Source of the DNA: Novosphingobium mathurense
Lineage (GTDB): Bacteria > Pseudomonadota > Alphaproteobacteria > Sphingomonadales > Sphingomonadaceae
NCBI RefSeq assembly: GCF_900168325.1
Contig: NZ_FVZE01000004.1
Location: 310,001-374,000 of the forward strand
Direction: 5' to 3'
Length of the DNA: 64,000 bases
In this document: positions 25,767 to 34,163 of the stretch, one piece after another
How positions within the stretch are numbered: the stretch's first letter is position 1
How the letters are laid out: each line of letters opens with the position of its first letter
The notes under the pieces: generated by a model
The model's input: only the letters and a program-made list of their open reading frames with translations
Told to the model about the DNA's origin: nothing
The model's database searches: none
Translations under genes and position numbers: made by a program

Positions 25767-27319
25767 TACCAGTTACTCACCGTGGGCTTGCCGGTTGTCT
25801 GGCTCGGTGCTTGCTTCATGCCCCGCTCCTTGTAGGTTCGCAGGTCGCCAATGATGCGCTTGAGGGATGCCTTGAACGCACTCTCGCTCATTTTCGGATT
25901 CAGCGCACCGATTGCTGCCGTCAGCTTTTCGCCCTCGGCATTGGATAGTGCGCCCATGCCCTTCATGGATTGCACCATGGGCAAGAACACCTGCGCCTTC
26001 ATGGCATCCAGTTCAGCATTGAAGTCCGCTGCATCGGTGCCGGGGACTACCCATCCACCGAGAAGCCCGCCTGTCAGGCCCTTCGCGCCGACCGAGGCAG
26101 ACAGGCCGGGGTGATCCAGAAGGCGGTTCGCAGTGCCGATAGCGCGGTCGAAAGCGTCGAGAGCGGATTGCGAATAAGCACCGTCCTTTGCCTTTCCGCC
26201 CGCGCCCTTGACCGGCTTCAGTTCGCCGTCCGGCCCCTCCTGCCAAACCCCTTCGGGCAAGCCGCGCTGCGTGATCTCGTCAGGCGAAAGCGTGCGCCAC
26301 TTCTTATCCGGCTTCGGAGCGCCCTGAGCGACGACCGAAGTGTTTGGACCGAGAACCTTGCCGACATAGTTCTGCGTCTCGGCGGGAAGGCGCTGGAGCC
26401 AGTTCTCCCCGCCTTGCGACACAGCCTTCTGCACTGCACCGGGCCCAGCATTGTAGGCTGCAACTGCCTTGGCCGGATCACCGAAGTCGGAAAGCTGCTT
26501 CTCGAAATACGCCTTGCCAAGGGCTGCATTGTACTGCGGATCAGTGCGATAGCGGTTCTCGTCGAACGGGAGCCCTGCAAGTTGCGCCGCCTCCGGTGCC
26601 GTTCCCGGCATGACTTGAGCAATGCCGATAGCGCCAGCGGGAGAAGTGAGGGGCTGTCCATCGGGTGCGAACTGCTGACCGTTGGATTCCGCGCCAATCA
26701 TTTTCTGGAATATGTCGCCAGGTGCTGCCGTAGGGTCGGTCGTGACGTATGCCGTCTGGCCTTCGCTCACCGTGCCATAGTGCGGCGCGAACGGAGCCTG
26801 AGCGACAAGATTGTTGTTCTGGTCGTATCGGCGAGAACCGGGGGCGAGGGTGTAGCCGCTGCTGCGCTCAAGGAATGCCTTGGCTTCTCCAGCAGAGGCA
26901 ATCGCCGCCTCGCGCATCTGGGGGCTGAATTGCCCCTTGTACTGCGCAAGATCGGGATATGCCTGCGAAAGCATGTCGATGGAGCTATCCCACTTCTCCG
27001 GGTTGTCAGCCATGAGCGCGGCCTGACCGATAGCCTCGATGCGCGCCAAGGCCGCCTCGGTCTTCTGCTTGTCCGCTGCGATCTCATCAAGGTGGGTCTG
27101 ACGCTGCTGCTGCGCCTGTTGCTGGCGAAGCTGGATGCCAAGGCGCGGATCGTTCTGCGTCACCTGCGCAAGCGTCTGGTCGTTCGGGCTGTTGGCATAA
27201 GCTGCAAGGGCGTTATCGGCACGGCGCTGCCTGCCTTCCTCTTGCCCCGCCTTGAAGGCGTTGAAAGCGTTCATGCCTACATCCGGCATGATGCCGAGGC
27301 CCCAGTTGATGCCAGCCAT
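25766..27319 (-). CDS. Virion lytic transglycosylase (ejection protein)
   Basis: 517 residues. An SLT domain spans about residues 205-310: catalytic Glu in MIGAESNGQQF, then GAIGIAQVMPGTAPEAA and AVAAYNAGPGAVQKA. The N-terminal part is a Gln-rich coiled coil, and a second helical region follows the SLT domain. In podoviruses such proteins enter the periplasm during DNA ejection and open the peptidoglycan. Its stop and the next ATG overlap at 25766. Confidence 0.85.
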   Translation of the reverse strand: MAGINWGLGIMPDVGMNAFNAFKAGQEEGRQRRADNALAAYANSPNDQTLAQVTQNDPRLGIQLRQQQAQQQRQTHLDEIAADKQKTEAALARIEAIGQAALMADNPEKWDSSIDMLSQAYPDLAQYKGQFSPQMREAAIASAGEAKAFLERSSGYTLAPGSRRYDQNNNLVAQAPFAPHYGTVSEGQTAYVTTDPTAAPGDIFQKMIGAESNGQQFAPDGQPLTSPAGAIGIAQVMPGTAPEAAQLAGLPFDENRYRTDPQYNAALGKAYFEKQLSDFGDPAKAVAAYNAGPGAVQKAVSQGGENWLQRLPAETQNYVGKVLGPNTSVVAQGAPKPDKKWRTLSPDEITQRGLPEGVWQEGPDGELKPVKGAGGKAKDGAYSQSALDAFDRAIGTANRLLDHPGLSASVGAKGLTGGLLGGWVVPGTDAADFNAELDAMKAQVFLPMVQSMKGMGALSNAEGEKLTAAIGALNPKMSESAFKASLKRIIGDLRTYKERGMKQAPSQTTGKPTVSNW

Positions 27320-28152
27320 TACCTGCTGCTCCCGAAGATATTGGCCCCGATGGTCGCCAGACTATTGATGGCCTGTCCGGTGTTTGCCGCACCGACAAGC
27401 TTGGCATTCGCCTGATTGGCCGCGTTCCCGGTGTAGATCGAACCGAGCGAATTGGCGTAGTTCGAGCCCACCCCAGCCAGTGCCGATCCAGCGGAAAGGC
27501 CGACGCCCTGCTGATTGCCGAGGCTGTTGAGATAGGAGCCGAGATAGCCCTGATTGATATTGTTCTGGCGATCCTGCAGGGCTTGCAGCGCGGCCCCAGA
27601 CTGAAACGTGCCGTTGCCCGCATAAACGCCGGTCACATCCTGCTTCCCGAGCGCCGATTGGAAGGCGTAATCCGAGTTGTTCAGGTAGTTCGTGAAGGCA
27701 TTGCGGGCGCTGGTCGGATCGGAGCCGCCAAGGGTAACGGTCCCGGTTCCCGGAAGGTCGCGGCCCTCGCCCTTACCGAAGCTGTTCCAGTGATATTGCC
27801 CGTAGGCCCCCATGTCGTTGCCGAACTGGCCTGCTACCTTCTGGTATTCCGCCAGGAGATCGGGGTTGGCCTGCACATAGGCCGAATAGTTCGGCGTCCC
27901 GGTCTGATAGCTGGTTTCCGGAGTGCTGATCCCGAGGAAGGAATTTATCAGGTTGTTCGATGCAACGCCGGAATTGACGAACGGAGTCAGGGTTTCCTTG
28001 TTCTGCCCATAAATATCGCGCTGGACGGCGGCGCTTGCATCGGCTCCAGCCTGAGAGGCTTTCGCGGCAGACTTCGCGGCATTCGACCCGATGACGGCTG
28101 AACCTACTGCGCCGACGCCCGCAATCGCGCCGCCGATTACTGCTGGTGGCAT
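27319..28152 (-). CDS. Ejection/tail-associated protein, gp7-like position
   Basis: 277 residues. The N-terminus is small-residue-rich and hydrophobic (AVIGGAIAGVGAVGSAVIGS), followed by Gln/Asn/Gly-rich sequence with AYGQYHWNSFGKGEGR, a 'DUF-like' motif also found in bacterial calcium-binding repeats. The place between the GNAT-fold protein and the transglycosylase matches P22 gene 7 (DNA transfer). Sequence alone does not prove this. Confidence 0.6.
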   Translation of the reverse strand: MPPAVIGGAIAGVGAVGSAVIGSNAAKSAAKASQAGADASAAVQRDIYGQNKETLTPFVNSGVASNNLINSFLGISTPETSYQTGTPNYSAYVQANPDLLAEYQKVAGQFGNDMGAYGQYHWNSFGKGEGRDLPGTGTVTLGGSDPTSARNAFTNYLNNSDYAFQSALGKQDVTGVYAGNGTFQSGAALQALQDRQNNINQGYLGSYLNSLGNQQGVGLSAGSALAGVGSNYANSLGSIYTGNAANQANAKLVGAANTGQAINSLATIGANIFGSSR

Positions 28153-28565
28153 CGTTCACTTCTCCATTCAAAGATACGCCATTCGCCGGGAACATCGCCC
28201 GCGTAGAGAACCCGGCGCTCAACCTCGCGAAAGCCCGCGCGCCGCGTGAAAAGGGCCAGATCCGGCCTGTCGTCTGAAATTCGTGCCCAGAGCCTTTTGG
28301 CCCCAAGGCTTTCGATCATGTCCCGCGCCTCAATGGCAGCGTTAAAACCCCATCGCCCCCGGCCTTCCGGGGTAATCATCACATGGACTTCGTAAGTCTC
28401 GGGAGAGGTCCATTCGAACAGGAACCCGCCATGCTCCCCGAACAGGAAAACGTTGGTTTCCCGCATCGCCCCGCTGAAGTCGCAAGGCCCGCCGATATGC
28501 GAAACGATTTCCGGGTGATTTGCGAAGCGGTTGATGATGTCCGGGTCTTCGCAAAGCCGGATCAT
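28137..28565 (-). CDS. GNAT-fold phage protein (P22 gp14/DUF2824-like)
   Basis: 142 residues. The acetyltransferase-like core shows GGFLFEWTSPETYEVHVMIT, then GRGRWGFNAAIEARDMIES (position of the acetyl-CoA P-loop, degenerate) and ALFTRRAGFREVERR. P22-like phages carry a comparable protein (gp14) beside the ejection genes, needed for infectious particles. Overlaps the genes on both sides. Enzymatic activity is uncertain because the P-loop is not canonical. Confidence 0.7.
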   Translation of the reverse strand: MIRLCEDPDIINRFANHPEIVSHIGGPCDFSGAMRETNVFLFGEHGGFLFEWTSPETYEVHVMITPEGRGRWGFNAAIEARDMIESLGAKRLWARISDDRPDLALFTRRAGFREVERRVLYAGDVPGEWRIFEWRSERCHQQ

Positions 28566-29755
28566 AATACCCGGTACTGAAACGTGCAGGTCATATTGAT
28601 TGACGAAGCTGACGAACTGTAGCCGTCGAACTGCGCCTCATCATTGACGGAATCTGCCGAGATACGTGCGTAGCCACGCTGTTGATCGGCGGTCATGCAG
28701 CCAGAGCAATGCTGCGAGGCCGTCATGTTCGTCGCCACAGGCAGGGTCATGCGAAACGAGAAGTTGCCCGCCGCCGTTGCATCCACCGCGATCAGGCAAG
28801 AAACCGTCACGATATTCCCAACACGCGTGTACAACGCCGTAGAAGGCGTGACGGAATCGATGTTGCTCGTGCCTGTCCCGGTCGGGCTGTAGGTTCCGCT
28901 GTCCAGCGTCGGGATGGTGTTGCCGCTTGCCGCTGTCGCGCGGCCCTTGGCGTCGAACGTGATGGACGGAATGGAAGTTGACGAGCCGTAGGAGCCGGGA
29001 GTTACCGCCGTATCGATCAGATCGATCGTGGGGTTGCCGGAAACCCCGCTTCCGTTCGTGACCGAGATATTGCTTGCCGTGCCGGTGATCGTGCGGAAGG
29101 CGTAGGAGCCCGCTGCAGTCCTCACCAGATGCCCGGTTGAGCCAAAGCCCGTAATGTTGTCCAGAAGCGTCCCTGAGGCCGCTCCGCCGCCCGTACCGCC
29201 CCTTGCGACCGAAAGGGTTCCAGTCCACCCCAGAGTGAGCGAAACGGCCTTCAGGAGCGATCCTGTAGGCGTCCCCCCCAGCGTCAGGGTGACATTCGTA
29301 TCATCCGTCTTGGTCAGGTCCGTCCCGGTCACCTGACTGGACGTTACCGCAATCGGGATACTGGAAGCCGATGTTGCCTGACCTTGCGCATTGAGGGCGA
29401 TAACCGCGACACTCGAAGCCGAGCCATAAGTCGCCGCCGTGACACCCGTTGCCGTGATTGCAACATCATCGGCATTGACGGTAATGCCCGTTCCCGCTCC
29501 CACGTTGAAGGTGGGACTGGTCAGGATATTACCGCCGCCCGTCAAACCGCTTCCGGCAGTCAGGTTCACCGCCTCAAGCGCCGCGATGTCCGCTTCCGTA
29601 GTGGTTACGCGGGCAATCAGGGCCAGAAGATCCGTAACCTGATCCTCAATCGCCTTGGCAACCGTCTGCCACCATACCTGGAAGGCAACGGCAGGCGTCC
29701 CCAGCTTCTCGACGATCTGCGCCGCGCGAGGAAGCCGGGGGAGATTGAGGGCCAT
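28562..29755 (-). CDS. Tail appendage / fibre-like protein
   Basis: 397 residues. A helical N-terminus (VWWQTVAKAIEDQVTDLLALI) precedes a Thr/Ser/Gly-rich beta-repeat body of phage-fibre type (LTAGSGLTGGGNILTSPTF, SVARGGTGGGAASGTLLDNI), ending in a compact beta domain. The repeated GTG/SGNP pattern is common in collar or short side fibres. Its gene lies directly after the gp10-like gene, so it is probably attached to the tail hub. It lacks a catalytic motif. Confidence 0.68.
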   Translation of the reverse strand: MALNLPRLPRAAQIVEKLGTPAVAFQVWWQTVAKAIEDQVTDLLALIARVTTTEADIAALEAVNLTAGSGLTGGGNILTSPTFNVGAGTGITVNADDVAITATGVTAATYGSASSVAVIALNAQGQATSASSIPIAVTSSQVTGTDLTKTDDTNVTLTLGGTPTGSLLKAVSLTLGWTGTLSVARGGTGGGAASGTLLDNITGFGSTGHLVRTAAGSYAFRTITGTASNISVTNGSGVSGNPTIDLIDTAVTPGSYGSSTSIPSITFDAKGRATAASGNTIPTLDSGTYSPTGTGTSNIDSVTPSTALYTRVGNIVTVSCLIAVDATAAGNFSFRMTLPVATNMTASQHCSGCMTADQQRGYARISADSVNDEAQFDGYSSSASSINMTCTFQYRVL

Positions 29756-31104
29756 TATCTACCGCCCCAAGGCTCATTCACGAGAATGTCAGAGAACCGA
29801 ACGTCAACCGGGTCGGTGATCCTCAATTCACCGAGAAGGCCGGGGCGCGATGCCATGCCAAGCCCGCGCCACTCCACCTTTTTGCGGTACTCTCCTTGCG
29901 TCCCCAGTGTCGTCGAACGCCAGTTGCCCCAAGTCTTCCCGGCATCGCGGGACAGGCGAAGCTCCAGCGCCGGGTCTGCGTAGGTTCCGGTAAGATACGT
30001 GGTGGATCCGGGGTTTGTCCGTACAAGCACGTTACTGATCGTCACGCCCGAGGAATTGAGCGGGAAGCCGAACGAAAGGCGGCGCTCCAGAACCCCGCCG
30101 AGGTCCAGCCAGTCAGAGCCGAAGGTGAAGGTCTTGCCGTCCAGCGAGGAACCAAAAACGCCCTTGGCGAAACACTGCGGAATCCAGTTGTCTTGCCCCC
30201 ACGACTTGAACTCGCTCCACGTTCGCGACTTGTAGGACCACACCTGCGTTTCGTTATCGATGCGCAGACAGAGGAACTCCGCCCCCTCGATGTTGAACGT
30301 GAACAACCGGCATTCGGTGCTCGCTTTGATCCTTGCTTCAAGGCCGGGATTGGAAATTACCGTGTTCTCATCGGTCAGGCAGACCTGATTGAGGTCCGTG
30401 ACCCATGCGAACGTTGACCCGATGGACGTAGCGCAGCCGGTGTTCTTGATGCCGCGTTCGATCACCCGGCCCTGTAGAGGCTGGAAGGGCAGCGTTGCAT
30501 CCCCGGTCGTGGGCCAGAATTCGACGGTTTCCGCGCCGAAGATGATGAGAATGCTATCAATGAACAGGAGATCGAGAGAACGGTCTGGCGCGCTTTCCGC
30601 TGTAGCGAAGGCCAGCGCATCAATCGAGGTGGCCAGAACATCGGACCAGTAGAACTTGCCGGTGTCCTTCCTGATCGCAATGGCGCGGGACTGCCCGACG
30701 ATGACTTTCGAAACGCTGGCGCTATCGGGAAAGGCAATCGCCGCAAGGGTCGTCCCGTCATAACCCCACAGGCTCGCACCCGCAGCGACAAACAGGAATG
30801 TCTCATAACCAGCCATCGAAACGGGTCCGGTGCCGTCCAGATTGCCAAGCAAGGTGGTGCCCGTGTAGAGATCGCCACCCGAGACCCCGAACAGGGCCGT
30901 GGAAAGCACGTTGTCGGCCTTGAATAGGGCCTCTACAGGGCCAGCGCCCATATCTGCCGACCTGTCTGTCAGACCGGGCCGGGATTGCACTGCGATACCC
31001 CTCGATTCGGTCGGGGCTGGCTCCACGAACATATTCACGACAGGCAGGGAAGGCATATCGCCGCGCGAGCGCGCATATGACGAAGTGCCGAACTCGACTT
31101 GCAT
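29755..31104 (-). CDS. Packaged DNA stabilisation protein, P22 gp10-like (tail hub)
   Basis: 449 residues. The N-terminus SLPVVNMFVEPAPTESRG is typical of the gp10 family, and repeated beta segments follow (LFGVSGGDLYTGTTLLGNL, IYWSD-like FYWSDV). Gp10 closes the portal vertex after gp4. The gene overlaps the gp4-like gene by one codon (31104). Position and motifs agree. Confidence 0.78.
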   Translation of the reverse strand: MQVEFGTSSYARSRGDMPSLPVVNMFVEPAPTESRGIAVQSRPGLTDRSADMGAGPVEALFKADNVLSTALFGVSGGDLYTGTTLLGNLDGTGPVSMAGYETFLFVAAGASLWGYDGTTLAAIAFPDSASVSKVIVGQSRAIAIRKDTGKFYWSDVLATSIDALAFATAESAPDRSLDLLFIDSILIIFGAETVEFWPTTGDATLPFQPLQGRVIERGIKNTGCATSIGSTFAWVTDLNQVCLTDENTVISNPGLEARIKASTECRLFTFNIEGAEFLCLRIDNETQVWSYKSRTWSEFKSWGQDNWIPQCFAKGVFGSSLDGKTFTFGSDWLDLGGVLERRLSFGFPLNSSGVTISNVLVRTNPGSTTYLTGTYADPALELRLSRDAGKTWGNWRSTTLGTQGEYRKKVEWRGLGMASRPGLLGELRITDPVDVRFSDILVNEPWGGR

Positions 31105-31667
31105 CAGAAATACTGCGCAGTTCTCGCCGGACGCGTTGAGCCCAGCTTGTAGGAAATAGCCTGTCGGAAGCCCGATGCGCTCAACCGCAGGCGCGCCGGA
31201 ATATCACCGAATGGACCGGCGATCTCTTCCGCAAGACACGCGGCGAAACCGTTCAAGCCGCGATCAGCGAGCGGGCAAGTGCTGTTCAGTGTCAGCCCAA
31301 CAAGATCGACCCATCCGCTGCGGTCATAGAGCCAGCGATTGCGGGTTGAACCGTCCTGAACTTCGATCAACGCGAGGTCATAAGGGGGCCTGTCCGTGCC
31401 CGCCTGACCGTCTTCAGCGTAGGTCGTGGGAATAGTGATCGTCGGGGAGCCGGAAGTCTGCACCCGTTCGCCCTCAAGGGCGGTATAGGCAGCGGTCTTG
31501 TAGACATCGGTGAGCCTGCCGAACATGCCGCCCGAGACCCATGTATCGAACATGGATTGCAGGGCCTCCATGCCCAGATCGGCTTCGTCTGCGGTCGGGT
31601 CGTCGCCAAGCGCAACAATACCGGCGAGGCGATACGCCTTGCTCACGACATCACGACAGGTTGCCAT
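31104..31667 (-). CDS. Tail accessory factor, P22 gp4-like
   Basis: 187 residues: N-terminal helices with DVVSKAYRLAGIVALGDDPTADEADLG and SMFDTWVSGGMF, as in the gp4 head-completion family that binds under the portal. A Pro-rich loop and C-terminal helix follow. It lies between the decoration-type protein and gp10. Confidence 0.78.
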   Translation of the reverse strand: MATCRDVVSKAYRLAGIVALGDDPTADEADLGMEALQSMFDTWVSGGMFGRLTDVYKTAAYTALEGERVQTSGSPTITIPTTYAEDGQAGTDRPPYDLALIEVQDGSTRNRWLYDRSGWVDLVGLTLNSTCPLADRGLNGFAACLAEEIAGPFGDIPARLRLSASGFRQAISYKLGSTRPARTAQYF

Positions 31668-31717
31668 GTTCTACCCCGGAAAAGGAACGGGGAGCGCAAG
31701 GGCCCCCCGCTCGGTCA

Positions 31718-32152
31718 TCAGGAGGCGCTACCCTCAACGACATAGAACAGCGTGAGGTACAGAGTACCCGCAGCGCCGGTCGCGGCATTGGCAGCCGCAA
31801 CGCCGGTAATCAGCGTCTTGTCGGTGTACGAATAGCCAGCGCCAGCAGTCGCAATCGCAGTCGAAAGCGTGCCAGCCTGCCCAACGGTCGAAGCCGCGAA
31901 AATACGGTTCGTGTCGCTCGCATCGCCAACGTCAATCGTGAGCGTCGGAGCGCCGTTGGTGTCCATGTCGGTTGATTCAAGCACAGCCATAACGACACGC
32001 GCGCCTGCGGGGACATACCCGAAGTTGATCGTATCGGTGGTGGCCGGTGCGGCGGAACAGGCGACTTCGAAAAAGAGCGCCTTGCAGTTGTTCGCCAATC
32101 CGTGCGACGGAACGGGAACCTTGTCGTAGTCAGTGGCGGAATAAGTCGCCAT
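31718..32152 (-). CDS. Probable head decoration protein
   Basis: 144 residues, beta-rich and low in charge, starting MATYSATDYDKVPVP and ending in a hydrophobic strand (GTLYLTLFYVVEG). Small proteins of this kind directly downstream of the capsid gene usually decorate or cement the capsid. A conserved family is not recognised with certainty. Confidence 0.6.
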   Translation of the reverse strand: MATYSATDYDKVPVPSHGLANNCKALFFEVACSAAPATTDTINFGYVPAGARVVMAVLESTDMDTNGAPTLTIDVGDASDTNRIFAASTVGQAGTLSTAIATAGAGYSYTDKTLITGVAAANAATGAAGTLYLTLFYVVEGSAS

Positions 32153-32202
32153 TGTTCATCTCCTCAAGGGAAAGGGGCGAGCCTAAACCCGCCCCGCTAG
32201 GA

Positions 32203-33300
32203 TCAGGAGTCAGCCGCAGCCGCGAAGAACGCGGTCAGCATGCCATGCTGCTTGCCGTTGAACGCCATCTTCTTGACGCCCAGAAGCTCTTCGATCGCCA
32301 CGCCCGGACGGAACTTGTAGTCCTTGGTCATGTCGGTCTGCGGAGTGGGCATCTGGCCCCAAGCAACGCCAACGGACTGCTGTCCGCAGACGAAGACCGG
32401 GCGAACGTCAGCCGATGCAGCGCCAGCGGCATCGAGAACGCCCGAGGCGCTTGCGATGTCGTCGATCTCGGGAACCTCGCGGTGGAGGATGCCGTCATAG
32501 ATCAGGTCGCCGTCCTGGAACAGCGGATTGGCTGCAACGTCACGCGGGCGGGCCTCACGGTTTGCCTGCGTCATGGTGCTGTCCGCCTTGAGGTCGCGGA
32601 AGGTCCGGGAGCCGTGGAAAGCCACGAAGTATTCCTGACCGACGCTCGACTTGAACGGGCGGATATGCGGATCGGCCTGCTTTGCAAGGCGCTTGGCAAG
32701 GCTCATGCTCGCGACCGTGCACTTGTCATCGGTCGTGTCGATATTGCCCAGCGCGGTTGCGAAGGTGGCCGAATAGTTCGAGATCAGCTTACCGAACAGA
32801 AGACGGTCGCTGTTCGCTGCCGAGTAGGCATTGCGATTGGCGGCGCTGCTGTCCACCATATCGACCGTGGTCGAGCCGGTGGTAACGACCGAAAGCATTG
32901 CAGCGATAATATCGTCGCGCAGCTTTTCCGATTCCCACTGCTTGAGCATGTCGCGCGCAGCATTGAGTAGGTCGATCTCGGTCTTGTAGCTCGTGCTTTT
33001 CGGGACACGAACACCGTTGCGACGCCAGTCAATCGAAATCGGGCAGTTGTAGTTGCCCAGATCTTCTTCGTTGCCGTCCAGAGTGGTCGAGCCCGTAACG
33101 CCGTTGCCGGTCAGACGGGTAATCAGCGGAATGTTGATCGTCTTGCCAGCTTCACTTTCAAGCTCGTGCTTGGTGATGATGATGCTGGATGCAGAGCGGC
33201 CCATGTAACCACGGAAGCCGGATTCGCGGACGTATTCCTTGAAGTAGTCCGAAAGCCACTTCTGCTTTTCAAGGGCGGAGGCCAGGGTAACTTCGGCCAT
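32203..33300 (-). CDS. Major capsid protein (N4-gp56/DUF4043 type)
   Basis: 365 residues. Landmarks are KQKWLSDYFKEYVRESGFRGYMG at the N-terminus, KTINIPLITRLTGNGV, and RPFKSSVGQEYFVAFHGSRTFRDLKAD, typical of the N4-gp56/DUF4043 HK97-fold capsid group rather than of P22 gp5. It follows the scaffold-like gene with an 11-bp gap. High expression is expected in the lytic phase. Confidence 0.82.
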   Translation of the reverse strand: MAEVTLASALEKQKWLSDYFKEYVRESGFRGYMGRSASSIIITKHELESEAGKTINIPLITRLTGNGVTGSTTLDGNEEDLGNYNCPISIDWRRNGVRVPKSTSYKTEIDLLNAARDMLKQWESEKLRDDIIAAMLSVVTTGSTTVDMVDSSAANRNAYSAANSDRLLFGKLISNYSATFATALGNIDTTDDKCTVASMSLAKRLAKQADPHIRPFKSSVGQEYFVAFHGSRTFRDLKADSTMTQANREARPRDVAANPLFQDGDLIYDGILHREVPEIDDIASASGVLDAAGAASADVRPVFVCGQQSVGVAWGQMPTPQTDMTKDYKFRPGVAIEELLGVKKMAFNGKQHGMLTAFFAAAADS

Positions 33301-33311
33301 GGTTCAAATCC

Positions 33312-34070
33312 TTATTTGAACTCCTCGTCGAACACCGCCGTTTGCCCCGTTGCCGTATGCTGGACGCCGCCTGCTGACGGGTCAGATACAATGGACTTGG
33401 GCGGTTTCGGTGCGGGAGCAGGGGAAGGGGTTTGCGCGGCAACTTGGGCCTGAGCCTGTTTCCACGCGCGGAATTGCTCATACTCAGAGGCATCGACGTT
33501 CGATGCGATCTGGTCGCGTTGATACTGCTGGTAGGCGAAACCAACCGGGTCGGGGCTGTTCGCTACCATCTGGTTGAAATAGGGATCGGCATCGCACTTG
33601 GACCGCGCCCATTCGACCGCTGTATTCACCACTTCCTCGCCGTGCTGCTGCACTGCGAAGCGGCGGGACATTTCGAGCCGTTGGGAGTAAAGCTGCCCTT
33701 GGAACTGCTGCTGTTGATATGCCTGCCACCCTTCCGGGTCTTCGAACATATCGGGCGGGGTAGCTTCCTGCTGGGGCTGCTGTTGCTGCCTGTAGCGTTC
33801 GGCTTCCGCCTTGAATGCCTTCAGTTCGTCCCGAACCTCGTGAAGCGCCGCAAGCGGCACCATCGGCTGTTCGGTCCTGATTTCCGGCTGCACCTGCGGC
33901 TGCTGGACTTCCGTTGCCGGTTCCTTGGCCCTGAACTTGCCCGTTTCATCGCGGGCCGGTTCTTCCTTCGGTGCTTCCTCTACCGCTTCCGCGACCGGCT
34001 CGGGCTGTGCCTCCTCGGTAACGAACGGTTCGGTTTCAAACAGTTCCTCTTCGTGCGTCTGTTCCGTCAT
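33312..34070 (-). CDS. Scaffold-like protein
   Basis: 252 residues, very acidic at the N-terminus (EEELFETEPFVTEEAQPEP), Gln/Pro-rich in the middle with repeated QQQ runs, and a basic/Pro C-terminus ending VFDEEFK. Unstructured, charged proteins between portal and capsid genes are normally internal scaffolds. No protease is encoded nearby, so it may be released intact as in P22. Confidence 0.72.
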   Translation of the reverse strand: MTEQTHEEELFETEPFVTEEAQPEPVAEAVEEAPKEEPARDETGKFRAKEPATEVQQPQVQPEIRTEQPMVPLAALHEVRDELKAFKAEAERYRQQQQPQQEATPPDMFEDPEGWQAYQQQQFQGQLYSQRLEMSRRFAVQQHGEEVVNTAVEWARSKCDADPYFNQMVANSPDPVGFAYQQYQRDQIASNVDASEYEQFRAWKQAQAQVAAQTPSPAPAPKPPKSIVSDPSAGGVQHTATGQTAVFDEEFK

Positions 34071-34163
34071 TTAACCCTCTTGCCCGTAACGCAGGCATGG
34101 CGAAGCGCCCGAACGGCGGCGGCCCGGCTGATAAATGCGCCTATCAACAAGCGAAGCGCCCGG